Source: Silene latifolia
Lineage: Eukaryota; Streptophyta; Magnoliopsida; Caryophyllales; Caryophyllaceae
Direction of reading: 5' to 3'
NCBI RefSeq assembly: GCF_048544455.1
Contig: NC_133538.1
Location: forward strand, 37,263,469-37,327,468
DNA: 64,000 bases
Below are positions 11,790-23,760 of the stretch, piece by piece. The notes below the pieces were generated by a model. It ran no database searches, was not told the origin of the DNA, and saw nothing but the letters and a program-made list of their open reading frames with translations. A program made the translations under genes and the position numbers. How positions within the stretch are numbered: position 1 is the first letter of the stretch; every line of letters begins with the position of its first letter.

Positions 11790-12290
11790 ATATTTGTATC
11801 TAGCAAAAACAAAGTATATCTAACTAGCTAGAGGTGTGTATCTAACAACTTAAAAGAGTGTATCTAACTAGCTAAAAGTGTGTATATACCAATTTAAAAG
11901 AGTGTATCTACTAACTTATAGAAATGTATTTAGCTAGCTAAAAGTAAATATCTAGAAACTTAAAAGAGTGTATCTAGCTAACTAGAGGTAAGTATCTAGC
12001 AACTTTAAGGAGTGTATCTAGCTAGTTAGAGGTATGTATCGAGAAACTTAAAGGGGTGTATCTAGCTAGCTAGAGGTATGTATCTAGCAACTTTAAGGAG
12101 TGTATCTAGCTAGTTAGAGGTATGTATCGAGAAACTTAAAGGGGTGTATCTAGCTAGCTAGAGGTATGTATCTACTAACTTACGGAAATGTATTTAGCTA
12201 GCTAAAAGTAAATATCTAGTAACTTAAAAGAGTGTATCTAGTTAGCTAAGATATGTATCTAGCAACTTAACGGAATACTAGTTACCTCAA
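11790..12290. repeat. CTAGCTAG-rich tandem array, part 2
   Basis: About five further units of the array at 10870-11190, with more divergence at the edges. The alternating steps are about 40-50 bp. Confidence 0.8.
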
Positions 12291-13469
12291 ACTTAAGACA
12301 CAAAGTTCACAATCACAATGTAAATTTTCTCTCCGTATCAGTTAATTTAACTAGTACGGTAATTAACGCAAAAAGTCATAACCAGTGGCGTCATACTCAT
12401 AACCTTATTTTAAAAGCCATCAGCACGGGTCACAAAAAAAATAATACAAGTACGATGGTCATAAAATAATGGAAAAGAAGTGGAGAATGGCTTATGGCTA
12501 TGTTATTAAATTCTTTGCAGCTAAGTAGTTGTTGAAGATCCTATGCTTTTAGCCACATCATCTTGCAATCTCAGAAGTTTCAAAATCTTATTTCAAAAGC
12601 CGCCAGCACCGTTCACAACAAAATAACACAACAATATCATCTTGCAATCACAGTTAACTGCCAATACAATTCTTTTAAAAGATGGTGCAGGAGCATAAAC
12701 AACTTCCGTGCATCATTCATCAACATTATCATCTTACCACCACACATCTACACTGCCGGGAGCATAAACAACCACCAGTTGACGCCGTGCCGACTATCAG
12801 TAACGTCGTTGGCTATAACCATGACACATGACCCGCTAAAACCACCAAGTCTCCGACTTCCTCCCTTCGCACTACCCCTACGAGCACCATGACCTGGTGA
12901 CGGATCAACACCAACACTCCCACGATGACCCTCATAACCACCGAACCTGATACTCCTCGACAACCAATACCCAACCACTTCCTCTCAACCCAGACAATAA
13001 CGAGTGCTTTTCCGGCAGCAATTCATCAGATCTGAAATTAATATCGGATATAACACCTGGTATACGAAACTTGCGGCGTTTATAGTTTGATTCACCGACT
13101 TTCAAGTTATCTCACGACTTGACTGTGGCTGAGATCGGGTATAACAAATGGCGCATAGGAATGAGAAAGGTAATAATGCGAGATGTGGTGATTACGGGTT
13201 TGATGGGGAGGAGAGAGAAAATGCAGCGCGCGCGGAGAGATAAGTTGGTGTGGTTCACTGGCGACGAGGATTGGCCGAAGGATACGGTGGCGGAGTCTCT
13301 GCATTCCTCTGACCGGTTGACCAAGATGGTGGAATAATGAAATGTGTGGATTTGGAAAGAAAATAAGGGAGTTTGTTTAATAAACGAGAGTTAAGTTACT
13401 AACTCAAATCTGACGGCTCTAAAGCTGAGTTCGTAAGTTCGTACCGAACTTTTAGTTCGCACGAGATCC

Positions 13470-13475
<6 letters not shown>
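12291..13475. other. Right part of element C, no gene seen
   Basis: Mixed sequence with C-rich stretches (12760-12980) and a purine-rich block (13140-13330) leading into the right inverted end. Frames are short and unlike any protein I know. Confidence 0.4.

Positions 13476-13516
<41 letters not shown>
13476..13516. repeat. (AT)n microsatellite, about 41 bp
   Basis: Followed directly by CGCTATAACCAATATTATATG, which matches the sequence after the AT tract in the intact G1 LTR (42222). This is the right remnant of the LTR microsatellite. Confidence 0.95.
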
Positions 13517-13518
<2 letters not shown>

Positions 13519-14612
13519 GCTATAACCAATATTATATGTATAGGGTTGACGGAATTTCTAGACGGTCTCGGTAGTTGGACCGTGTAATTTATTCATGTGG
13601 GCTTAGGTTTTTACTTGGGCTTCCTCTTTTCTCTACAATACCCTTCCTCCACCTACCTTCCTCATAAACCTCCACCTTCCTTCTTTGTTTTTCTGAAAAA
13701 CAAACACAAAACCTCCAACACCATTGTCAACTCTCTTACCAATCTTAGTTTCTCCATAACTCATCCGTTTCTTGACCAAATTCCACCATTTTCGCGCCAT
13801 TCTTACCCTCTTTTCATTCTCCATCTTTCTAAGTAAGAAAGTTACCATCTTTTTCCCTATCGAAATTCTCATCTCACAAGGGTGTGGATTCTTGACTTAA
13901 TTCTTTCATTTTTATGTTTAGGGGAAGATTTAGACAACTCGGAAGAGGATAGCTACATCATCGAAGACTCTTTAGAGGATTGAAGTGCAAAAAGGTAACA
14001 GTTATAAGTTACTCGACTTTTATGTTAAATTTGTGTGAATTATAAAGTATTAGACTCATATGAATGTTAAATTTGGTGTCTTTCATGACTTGTGGTGAAT
14101 TGATGTTGATTAGAATGCTTGTATGACATTTCTCACATGTTTGATTGAAAGTTCCAATCTTTATTGTCTTAGATCTGTATTGGTTGAATTTCCGTCTCAA
14201 TTATGATGTTTTTCTGCATTAGAATCATGCTAGGACATGTAAATAATTGTTGTGGAACGATTTGTGGTTGGTTGTCAAATGTTTGAGAAACGATTTTTGA
14301 TGATTCACGCGTGCAGTGGGTCCCAGCCGGTCAACCGGCTGCCGGCCCTCAACCGGTTGAGAACCCGCTGTAAGTTGTTTAATTTTTTCGAAATTGTGTA
14401 GTGGGTCTTAGCCGGTTGACGCCCCGCCGGTTCCTGACCGGCTGGGAACCCGTTGTAACTTTTATTGTTTTTGCAAAATTTTCGAATTTGAGCATTGGGT
14501 CCCAGCCGGTTGACTGACCGGGAATCCGCTGTAACTTTTCTTGAAAATTCAAATTTTTGGTATGGAGTCCCAGCCGGTGGACCGGCCGCCGGCCAACAAC
14601 CGGCTGAGACCC
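13517..14612 (+). repeat. G1 5' LTR, middle part
   Basis: Collinear with 42222-43335 of the G1 3' LTR. It contains four roughly 86-94-bp GC-rich units (14316-14612) with CCGGTTGACCGG-type palindromes. It is interrupted at 14612 by E3 and continues at 26923. Confidence 0.9.
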
Positions 14613-17600
14613 TGTAGATACCCATATCCGTCGATATTGGAATTTATAGAGAACCCGACAAACACTCGATGATGATAGGACACATGTATTCATTAGTTGT
14701 CATTGTCATTATTTGGAGCTCGATTTACGGCGTAGAATGGGCGTAGTCGATGAAGTATTTTATTAATTTAAATGATATTTAAATTAATGTTTTTTAAAGT
14801 GAATTCATTTTATTGCTTTAATTTGAATTTATTTTCTTAAATTTATTTTATGGAAAATAAAATAGATATTTGATTTGAAAAATCATTCTTATGTTATTTA
14901 ATTTGAAAAATCAATTTATATCGTTTATAAACCGTATTTGAAGAGCTCTATTTTTTACGACGGCTTTATACGCGATCTTGAGCTCGTTTTCAACTTGATT
15001 TGGGCACGATTTTCGAAGCAAACTCGAACCAACTCCTGACCCATAATCCAACCCATCACTCACCCTCATAACCATGACCTAACCCCACGCAAACCCGCGT
15101 CCGTACCTCCTTATTTTCGAGCCCCAAACAGCCCACACAACCAGTCAATACCCTTTCCCGTGTTCAGCATTACCAAGCCCCAAACCCGCTCCAAACACCA
15201 CTTAAACCCGTGCCCATTAACCCTAATCCATACCCTAGTATCCTACCCATATTACCCTAGCTTAAACACCAAGAAACACCCCTCCTAAACCCTACACGAG
15301 CTCACGAAAGCTGCTGGACAGCAGCAGCAAAAGAGAGCAGCCCGACTGCTTGTTGCTTTCTTTTACCCTACTTTAACTCCCTATAAATACCTCCCCTCTG
15401 CCATACTTTCATTCCTCTAAGTTTTCCATACATACTACCGTCACTAAACAACACTAATTTCCACAAACAAACCCTAATTGTCTCTTAAAACTCTCGACAA
15501 AACCGAGACAACCAAACTGAGAAACAGTTGGTGTCTCTCTCGAAATACCATTCGTTTTCCCTTCAAATCTCCATTAAAATTCGAATTTCTTGTTCCTAAT
15601 TAGCCATATAACATCCATCTACATATTAGACAAAGATTCACGAGCTAAATTGACCTTGAGAGTACACGAATCCCCTCGAAAAACAGAGTGTTATACACTC
15701 TGTTTTTGCGGCTTTTCCTGTCTGTCCAGTTCTATTTGTGCTCGTTTTTCGTGCCCAAAAACTCAGAACGAGTGTTGTTTGTTTTAATATATTTGTTTTC
15801 CTCTCTTTCTAGTTTTCAAAACATCCTTTAAATCTAATATTCACCGAGAAACGAGTGAGAAATTGCAGTTTGAAAGTTGCTGTCCAGATTTACCCAAAAA
15901 CGTGTTGTTGATTTGTTCCTTCGTCGACGACGGCCTCTCGAGATAAAATCTACGATCGATTACGACCCAAGACGGTGTCAACGATACATGTAGGTTGAGG
16001 GTGCATCAAATCCTCCTCTTCTCCCTTTTATTTCGTTCTTTTATGTTTGTTTTGTTATAGTTTGTTTTGTATATTGTTTATCGTTATGCATCGTTTGATA
16101 TCGTTAACTATGAAACTATTTTAGTCTGAGTACGAGTTAAAGTACCACCATGACCACCCGCGTTGACTTGAGTTGGGAAAGAAATCCGCCAGATTGGTCG
16201 GTCGTATCCCCTTCTTATTTACATATTTCTTATTTACATATCCTCGTGTTCAAGGTAGGGCATTAATAAAACGAATTTTAACTTTGTTCCTCGCTTTTGA
16301 CCCCTCGCTTGTTTCGCTCAATTCGGCCTGCCCTAGGACCCTTTGCATGTTAGTTCGACCTCTGATTGTTAACATATGACTCAATTAGACGACATTAGAT
16401 CGATTTAATAACCTAATTAGACATGTTAGGGTGCTTCGACACAAGCATTAAAATCGGTTAACAATTCTATAACCTAATTGAATACATCTCTCTTTTCACA
16501 TGATTTCTCGCTAGTATAAGAATACGTGATTAGAACCTTCTTATTAACACTCGACGAGTTAATTTAACTAGAGAACTTGACCTAATTCGACCCTTTAGGC
16601 CGTGTAGAGCACTCGGTTTAGGCGAAGCCTTCTGACCTCTTTTATCATCGATTTCTAATGTATATCCAGTATCGCTTTGGAAAGCTATCTAACCTAATGA
16701 ATCTAACCCAAGGATTAGGGTAGGGTAGGATATGTAGGTCGTGTTTGGCCGTGTATTTTGTAGTCCATTTCTATTTCATGTAGGGCACAATGGAGGGAAA
16801 GGATACATGTGGATTTTTAGTATTTGATGTTTTTTTGACAGATTTAGTGTTTATTTATTTATTTAATTTAAAGAAATTATTTTTTTATTTTTCTCTCCTT
16901 TATTACACACTTTTTCAACAACCACTTTCTTATAGATTTTACCTGGTTCATTCTGGATCCTTAACTCTATTTCGGTTTTTAATCTTTTATAAAAGAAAGA
17001 CGGAATTCGATTTTAAAACCCCTAAGTTCACCTTGACTCTCTATTACATTTTCGTTCTCTCTTTTTGTTTTTCATCTCCCCTTTTTTTATTCGCATTTTG
17101 AGGCGTGCGTTCACCCATGGACGGTTCGAAAGGATGATTCATGTCAGCCGACCCCAAATCATTTTGGGATTAAGGCTCTGATGTTGTTGTTGTTGTTGTT
17201 GTGCTTGTTGTTTTGTAGCTTTTAATTTATAGTTTGTTCATCGAGTTGTAACTTTCAAGTTTGTTTTACTTTTATCGAGTCAAAACCTCTTCAAAAACCT
17301 TAGTCTCATTTGGTTAGATGGTTGTGCTCCAATTCATGTAAGAGCGTAGTAAATCGCATGTTGGTTAAAGCAACATGGCCCGATTTATGCTAATGCATGC
17401 TTTGGTGTGTGACCTAATGTCTAATTCGATGAGATTAAGCAAAAGCACGCATTACGAGGAGTGACCCAAGGCCGTGAGTTATGTAAACCGTGGCCACCCC
17501 TTGTGCACATTTTCCTAGGCCGAATTGGCCATGTAGGGTGTCGTGTATGGTTTTGTGTATAGTATTGTATTTTAGATCGAGTTGTATCTTTAATTTCTTG

Positions 17601-18198
17601 TTGTGTCGGCATGAAATGCCTGGATTGTAATAGGGTAGATCCCAACGGCTCCCCCATTCCCCTTAAACCTTGTTTGCTTTGTTTTGTATGTTGTTAGATC
17701 AATAAACCCACATGCTAAATTACAACTTTGACAAAATTAGTTTAGTTGCATCTAAATCGACAGAGAAACCTCACATGTTAGGATTTTAAAACGAAGTTTG
17801 CATACAACATATCGTAGTAGCTACGACCTTGTTTGAAATCCGATACTTGACTTAGTAGAGGCCGTTATTGACGGGCGGGGTTAGGTGTCCTTATGGACTT
17901 CCTAACACGTACCCTCACCCCTTACTCAAGATCTATGGTTTGCGAATCCGTCTAAATACCATTGGATTACGAGAGTCATTCAAATCTAGTGATATAGGGT
18001 ACAAGTCTTTATCTTTAATCACTCGTAGTCAATTGGCTTTATGCTTTCGATGAAAGGTGTAAAGTTGACTTGAACGGTTCCAAGTTCCCATAAAACTTGT
18101 TGGCGACTCTAATTTGTCTTAATTCGATTCGAAGAAACCTCGAGTCGATAAGCCTTCTATGGATCCCACGGACGCAGTTCCCTCGGGCGTTGTCCACA
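14613..18198 (+). repeat. E3 5' LTR (3586 bp)
   Basis: Matches 23761-26922 throughout except for an extra segment at about 16779-17204. It ends GTTGTCCACA just before the primer site. No credible protein. Confidence 0.9.
16779..17204 (+). mobile_element. Insertion in E3 5' LTR ending in a SINE-like tail
   Basis: Absent from the 3' LTR, where about 13 different bases sit at this point (near 25910-25922). The last 100 bp contain CGGTTCGAAAGGATGATTC and GCCGACCCCAAATCATTTTG, then GGGATTAAGGCTCTGAT and a GTT repeat. These are the signature of a common plant SINE 3' end. The first 320 bp are T-rich and unassigned. No clean target duplication is seen. Confidence 0.55.
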
Positions 18199-18199
18199 G

Positions 18200-18220
18200 T
18201 TTGGAGACTCCGCTGGGGAA
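18200..18220 (+). other. E3 primer-binding site (Ogre/Tat type)
   Basis: TTTGGAGACTCCGCTGGGGAA follows the LTR. It differs by about one base from the TGGCGACTCCGCTGGGGA site of Ogre/Tat elements, attributed in the literature to tRNA-Arg. The assignment is from memory of that motif. Confidence 0.75.
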
Positions 18221-19318
18221 AAGAGGACTAGTTACACTTTGTTTCTAGGGTCTTTTCCTCCGAGGTGAAACTTGAAAAGAAAGTATTGGAAAGTAAACAT
18301 TACTCGTAGTGCTACGATTCATGCATAAACCCTTAAGGACTTTTCCCGGGCCGTCCCAGCGCTTCTTTGTGACGCGTGGGGGGCGACATCCCACTATGCC
18401 AGGTGCTTGCACATTGCTTGATTCCGCTCCGCCTCTTCGTGGTTCTTGAGGGTGAGTGTGCTCTTCTAGGTACTCTACCTAAAGGCCCTTGTCCTATTAG
18501 ACCCGAAAGGATGGAGGGTATAGACCTTCTTATAGAAGACTTGCCGAGACTTAGAAATGTCTAGGAGCATACATCCTTATAACATGAGAATGATAATGTG
18601 CCATGTGAATTTCCCGAGTCTTTTCAAATTTTTCATATCAATTTCAAAGCCGAACTTTTGAATAACTCACTTTCAAAATAGCATGGTTTTAAAAACCCGG
18701 AATGCTGCCCAAATAGGACTAGACTTTTTTTGGCCCAAAATGAGCTTTTATAGCTGGCATGCTGCCCATTTCAAATCTCATTTTCAAATCAATTCTTCGT
18801 TTTTCAAAATCAATCCAAAAATGTTTCTCGAACCTTGACCGAAAATGAAGTGCGTCGAGTCGTGTCCGTGTCCTGGCCGTGTTGGGCTAGGCGTGTTTTG
18901 TCCCAAGTGTCTAGAACACGACCTTGTTAGGTCACCCAAGCTCACCTCTTGGGATTCGAGTCATGTTGGTCTACCTTTTGGTCTAAGATAGTCCACAGAA
19001 ATGTCCAAGCTAAGCCATTGTGGACGTTTCATATGAACCTAAGGACTATGTTGCTCCAATCACGGGTTTAGTCACACCGAGTCCAGTTTAGAATTGAGTT
19101 ATGATGGCTTGGGTCATATCGTTTTGTCGAGTCTAAAATGAATCGAGGTCTAAATCCAACCGTGAGTCGAACCATTTGGTTAGCTCAGTCTTAAGTCGAG
19201 TCTTTGTTTGAGTCAAGTTGGTGTTGTGTTCTTAAGTGTGCAGGGGCTCTTACATTTGAATAATGACTCAGTTCGGAGTTTTCTTGTAGAAAGGCCGTCA
19301 AAAACCCGACTTCAAGCA
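18221..19318 (+). other. E3 leader, no gene seen
   Basis: About 1.1 kb between primer site and gag. Only short frames, and no repeats beyond scattered simple ones. Confidence 0.6.
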
Positions 19319-20761
19319 ATGGAAGACGCTGTTAACAAGCTCACAGAGGTTGTGAACCTCATGAGGGCCAGAATGGATGTGATCGAATCAAAGCTTGGTG
19401 AAGATTCCTCTTCATCTACCCCACCTCTGACTAATCTGGAGAAACTGTTCAAGTTCATTGAGGACCGTCTGCAACTCTCCCAAGGGAAGAACATCCACTA
19501 CGAAAATGCTAGGGCCTATGCCCCAGTTCAAGATAAGTTGCCCACAAACATGGTATTCACTGATATCCCAAAGTTTAAGGGCACAGAAGATCCAGTCCAC
19601 TATGTTAAGGCCTATAAGGGGTACTTAGCACTGAAGGGAGTACCTGCTGACATGCTCTCTGAAATTTTCGCTCAATCTCTGGATGAACACCCGACGGCGT
19701 GGTTCTACAATCTGGACCTTAAGAACTTCCCTACTTTCAAAGATATCACGGTGGAGTTTTGTAAGCACTATGCTGACAATGTCGAGATTCGGACCAATAT
19801 AAGAACGCTAGAGGTTATGACATTGAAAGAAAAGGAAGGCTTTACTGAGTTCCTTGCAAGATGGCAAGCCGAAAGCGTGAAATTAGCCAAGAAGCCTGAT
19901 GAAGTTGAAATGGTAGATAAGTTCGTAAAAAATCTATGACCTGTTTACCGTAATGCTTTGAAATACCAGAATTTTGGCTCTTTCAAAGAATTGATAAGAA
20001 TCGGGATAAAGGTAGAAGATGATGTCATAAGGGCAGAGGCTGAAAAGTCGAAAGGGTACCAAGGGGCCTCATAGTCTAAGGGCAAATCCCCATCAACGGA
20101 GCATATTGATGAAGCCATCAATCTCTTAGAAGGGCAATCAAAGAAGTCGCAGCGCTAAACACCTAGGGCATTCACCGATATCGGATGCACTTATACATAC
20201 GCTCTCCAAAGGCTCATAACCCAAGGAAAGCTTAAGCCTATTGGTCCAACTCCAGACCCTCCCGCTGATCAACGAGGTAAATGGTATAAACCGAATGCCT
20301 ACTGTGCCTTCCATCAAGGGAAGGGACACGATACTGAAAGGTGCTTTAGACTAAAGCACGAAATGATTGAGAATGGAACACTCCCGATCCCAACTGTTAA
20401 ACCCAATAACATCACCAATCCATTTGGCGATCACGCCAACTTTGTTTCTGTCGAAGACAATGTCGACTATTCCAATCTTATCCATCCATGTCACTTGAAA
20501 GGGGTGTTTATCGGGAAAATATTTATTGATTGCTTTGAATTCTTGCCAAACCCGAAGAATGAAATTCAAGTCGGGAGTCTTGCTCTAGAATGTACTCCTC
20601 TTATTAACGAAGTTAATAAAAGACAATTCGATTCACCAACCTTCATCACTGGTGTAGATCCTCAGAGGACTACCTCGGGATGGAGGCAGACCATCAAAGG
20701 GATCAAGGACCAGAGCCGAGCATCTAAGCTGACAGCTGAACAAGTGAAAGTTCAAGACTAG
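19319..20761 (+). pseudogene. gag: E3 gag (three in-frame stops)
   Basis: Gag of the Ogre/Tat type. The likely start is the ATG at 19319, giving MEDAVNKLTEVV and a predicted coiled coil. The capsid-like core follows (IPKFKGTEDPVHYVKAY, then DITVEFCKHYADN and GFTEFLARWQAE). A CCHC-type knuckle YCAFHQGKGHDTERC lies near 20305-20345. One frame is maintained, with stops at 19937 (TGA), 20072 (TAG) and 20156 (TAA). The first fits deamination of a CGA codon. Protein downstream of the knuckle fades out by 20761. Without a partner supplying pol the element could not move on its own. Confidence 0.85.
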
Positions 20762-21900
20762 ATTTGAAAATTATGAGTCGGGATCTGCTTTCTTATCTTA
20801 GTCGAGTCGAGTCTAGGACTTTCTTTTCTTGAATTTGAGTCGTTTGTTCCGCGATGACCTAGGATTTGTCCTAGGAATCGTTCCTTTGAGTCTGTTAAGC
20901 ATTTGTCATTCCAATAAAAGTTACAGTTTCGTTTCCAAATATGTCTTGTTTCTAATCCTCGATCACACTCAAAACATGATAAAATGCACAACACACTCAA
21001 AGGCATCCCTGGGGTAGAAATATGTCCGTTTCAAAATATAAGGTACAATAGGATCCCGTGTTTGATTCCTTTACCTATTCCATGTCTGGCGGTAGAAAAC
21101 CTCCATCAGAACCAGTGTTTATGACAAACGTTTAGATGTTCTGTGACGAACTCGAACTAGCTCCTTGTTTCTCTATCTATGACGGAAGGCAAGCCTTTTC
21201 CCCATAAAATCATCCCCTCTCAAAGAGAGAAAAAACCAAGCCGTTCTAACAAGGAGTTGTTAGTTCTGACCCAAATTAGTTGGCGAAGCCAAGTTTTCAA
21301 GGTGTATCCATTGGTGACTAGGAGAGGAGTGGAAGACCATTTTTCACAAAAAAAAGAGAAAAAGAAAGAAAAGAAAAAAAGACGAAAAAAAAGAAGAAAA
21401 AGAGAAAAAAAGAAGAAAAGAAATGTCGAAATATTGACCGGAGTTCAAAGGCGAAGCCAAAATGGTCAGGTAGTACCATCAGCAGTTATCCATACCCCTA
21501 AGTCCGTCCCAAGGCATTTACGAGGGAATAGTTAGGGATTCTGAGAATCAATCAGCTTATGTTAGTACAACCAAGCCTTTAGGATCCATACATGGAAATT
21601 TGAACCCACATCGATTTCCAACCCATTTGTACTCGGGTTTCATCAAACCTGAGACACCATTTCCCACCACGTTAAAAGCCATAGCTCTTGGCCTTAACAC
21701 CACAAAACGAACCTTCAAAATGATGGTATACCTTGGGAACCTATTTTTACCAAGATCCACATCCCAAAGAACCCCAGCCTTTTGTACCAACCCTAGACAC
21801 GGGATTTAACAGTACCTTACACGCTAGGACGCGATACGACATGATACCTTAGGTGAAACCTTCGAGTGTGTACACACAATCAAAATGCCATGTTTATGCA
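20762..21900 (+). other. E3 post-gag region, purine-rich tract
   Basis: Non-coding. It includes an A/G-only tract at about 21350-21425, whose Lys/Arg-rich open frame is a composition artefact. No RT or integrase motif in any frame. Confidence 0.65.
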
Positions 21901-21911
21901 CCATGATCGAA

Positions 21912-21949
21912 CTACGTCGGATTTGATTTCGCTCCAGGCGAATACGTAG
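21912..21949 (+). other. E3 nested hairpin, copy 1
   Basis: Outer stem CTACG/CGTAG (21912-21916 with 21945-21949). Inner stem TTCGC/GCGAA (21928-21932 with 21938-21942) around a 5-nt loop. The same architecture with a different inner stem recurs at 23469-23508. Confidence 0.65.
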
Positions 21950-22204
21950 GCAGTCCTTCTGAATAAGGGATTCAATCGACTCATCAACCAACTTGTCATC
22001 TTGTCGGTTTCTTACGGGTCTTAACCAAGTCCAAATGAAGCCACCTTTGTTTGAGTCGGTCTTAGCACTCGATGTAGGCTAGGATAAGGATATAAGTTCA
22101 GATGAGTAGTGTCAAGTCTCGGAATGAGCTTTATCTAACGGTGTAGGCAATGATGCTCAGTCATATAGATGTGGGTTTGCGTTGGGAACAGAAAATATGA
22201 AAAA

Positions 22205-22313
22205 CCCGCTGAAAAGAAAGAAGGCATGGAAGATAAATAGTAAAAGCCCGCCGAAAAGAAAGAAGGCGGTGGCAAGAAATGATGAAAACTCGCTGAAAAG
22301 AAAGGAGGCGAGG
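22205..22313 (+). other. E3 array of three constant-loop hairpins
   Basis: Three units share an AAAA lead-in and a GAAAAGAAAG(A/G)A loop. The stems of unit 2 (GCCCGCC with GGCGGTGGC, 22246-22273) and unit 3 (CTCGC with GCGAG, 22289-22312) differ but each pair. Unit 1 (22205-22229) is degenerate. Confidence 0.6.
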
Positions 22314-22829
22314 AGAAGAGTGACAGGATGTTCCCAACAAGAGTGATGTGTGACGTCTAAAGTGTAATCATAAAATCAGTCTGTGTTTAGTGTCTGGGCG
22401 AAGCCATCGTTGTTGCTCCGTGAATTAAACCCACCTTGTCAATGCCAAGTGATCTTGATTCTCATGTGCCCTCGGGAGAACGTCCATGCCATACGATATC
22501 TACTTTCTAAGTATGATGACCTTGTGATTCACATTTGCCATCTTTTGGCGCCAGAATGGCCAATTTACATTTCTACCCCCAACAAGTCAATAATTGAACT
22601 AAAACCGGTGCACACTTACAGTTTTATTTTCTTTTTTGTTTTACGGTAGCGGGCTATGCCCACATTATTTACGGATCATACAGAGTGTCTGAGTCGTATT
22701 TCCTGCACACCGGTCAAGGTTCGATTTCAAAATGCCAAATATTTCGGAAGTGCGAAATTTCAAAAAACTTTTGGCGAATTATGGATAGATGATCCAAGTA
22801 GTGGAATCTCGTTTCAAATTCAAATTTCG

Positions 22830-23125
22830 GGTCGATGGCCAAACATCCAAATGACTCGTTTCAAATTCAAATTTTAGGTCGATGGCCCAATTATTCAAAA
22901 TTTTCAACATGTTCAGGTTTCGGGTCGATGACCCAGTCTTTCAAATTCAATTTCAGGTCGACGACCCAGCATTCCAACACTTCAACTTCAAACTTCAGGA
23001 CGATGGCCCAATTATTCAAAATTTTCAAATTTAATTTTCGGGTCGATGACCCAATTTTTCAAATGCTACAATTTCAAGGTCGATGACCCAGCCTCTCAAA
23101 TGATCCAATTTTAAGATCGATGATC
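22830..23125 (+). repeat. E3 array of eight GGTCGATGACC mini-palindromes
   Basis: Units at 22830, 22877, 22922, 22956, 22997, 23039, 23078 and 23115, about 41 bp apart, separated by AT-rich TTCAAATT-like spacers. Most can pair GGTC with GACC around GAT. The last reads GATC/GATC. Confidence 0.75.
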
Positions 23126-23468
23126 CAAATGTGCTTATGTGATGATTATTGCTCGTACATTTTTTTGTGTTTCAAATGCAGCATTATATGCTTCAACTGG
23201 GGGCTCTGAAGCCGTTGGCTTTAGAGACCATTATCAAGATGAAATGGATGACATCCACTCAGAATTTAATTCAATACAAGAGTATGAAATGGAAGAATTC
23301 TGTAGCTGAAAGCAAATGATGAAAGCGGCGGCAACCTCCTTGGAAAGTCCCATCCCATTTGGGCACCTGCCAGCAGATGATAAGCTTTGGGCAAGTGTCA
23401 ATAGATGATGAATTTCGGACAAGTGTCAGCAGATGATAAACTTCGGGCATGTGCCAGCAGTGGCCGAA

Positions 23469-23508
23469 CTACGACGCGGGTTTGATTCCGTCAGAAACGG
23501 ATACGTAG
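23469..23508 (+). other. E3 nested hairpin, copy 2
   Basis: Outer stem CTACG/CGTAG (23469-23473 with 23504-23508). Inner stem TCCGT/ACGGA (23487-23491 with 23497-23501). Every change from copy 1 in the inner stem keeps pairing. Confidence 0.65.
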
Positions 23509-23746
23509 GCACCTAAGGATAAGGCTCAACCCACCATATATGCAATTTTATGGGTCGACGACCAACGATGATAATTTGGCGCAACAGAAGCAAGAGTTAA
23601 TCCCGAGAGAAGTTTCAGGTATGATCTCTTCTTATGGCTGGCGAGCTTATATACGCAAGTCTAATGGACTATAAACGACCCGCAGAATCCTCAGGTCGAG
23701 AGGGACATGGGGTATACTTTGACTTTCGCCTTCTCCAAGCCTCAGT

Positions 23747-23760
23747 CAAAGTGGGGGCTC
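23747..23760 (+). other. E3 polypurine tract
   Basis: AAAGTGGGGGCTC directly precedes the 3' LTR. A second AACTGGGGGCTCTG lies at about 23195-23208 and may be a relict or internal tract. Confidence 0.75.

Noticed and set aside
12563..13337. Overlapping frames on both strands in element C
   Set aside because: Not recognisable, mutually overlapping, and within inverted-end DNA.
16790..17101. Hydrophobic Phe/Leu-rich frame in the E3 LTR
   Set aside because: T-rich insertion; no membrane-protein family pattern, and absent from the sister LTR.
21179..21535. Lys/Arg-rich frame
   Set aside because: Produced by a purine-only tract in a non-coding region of E3.
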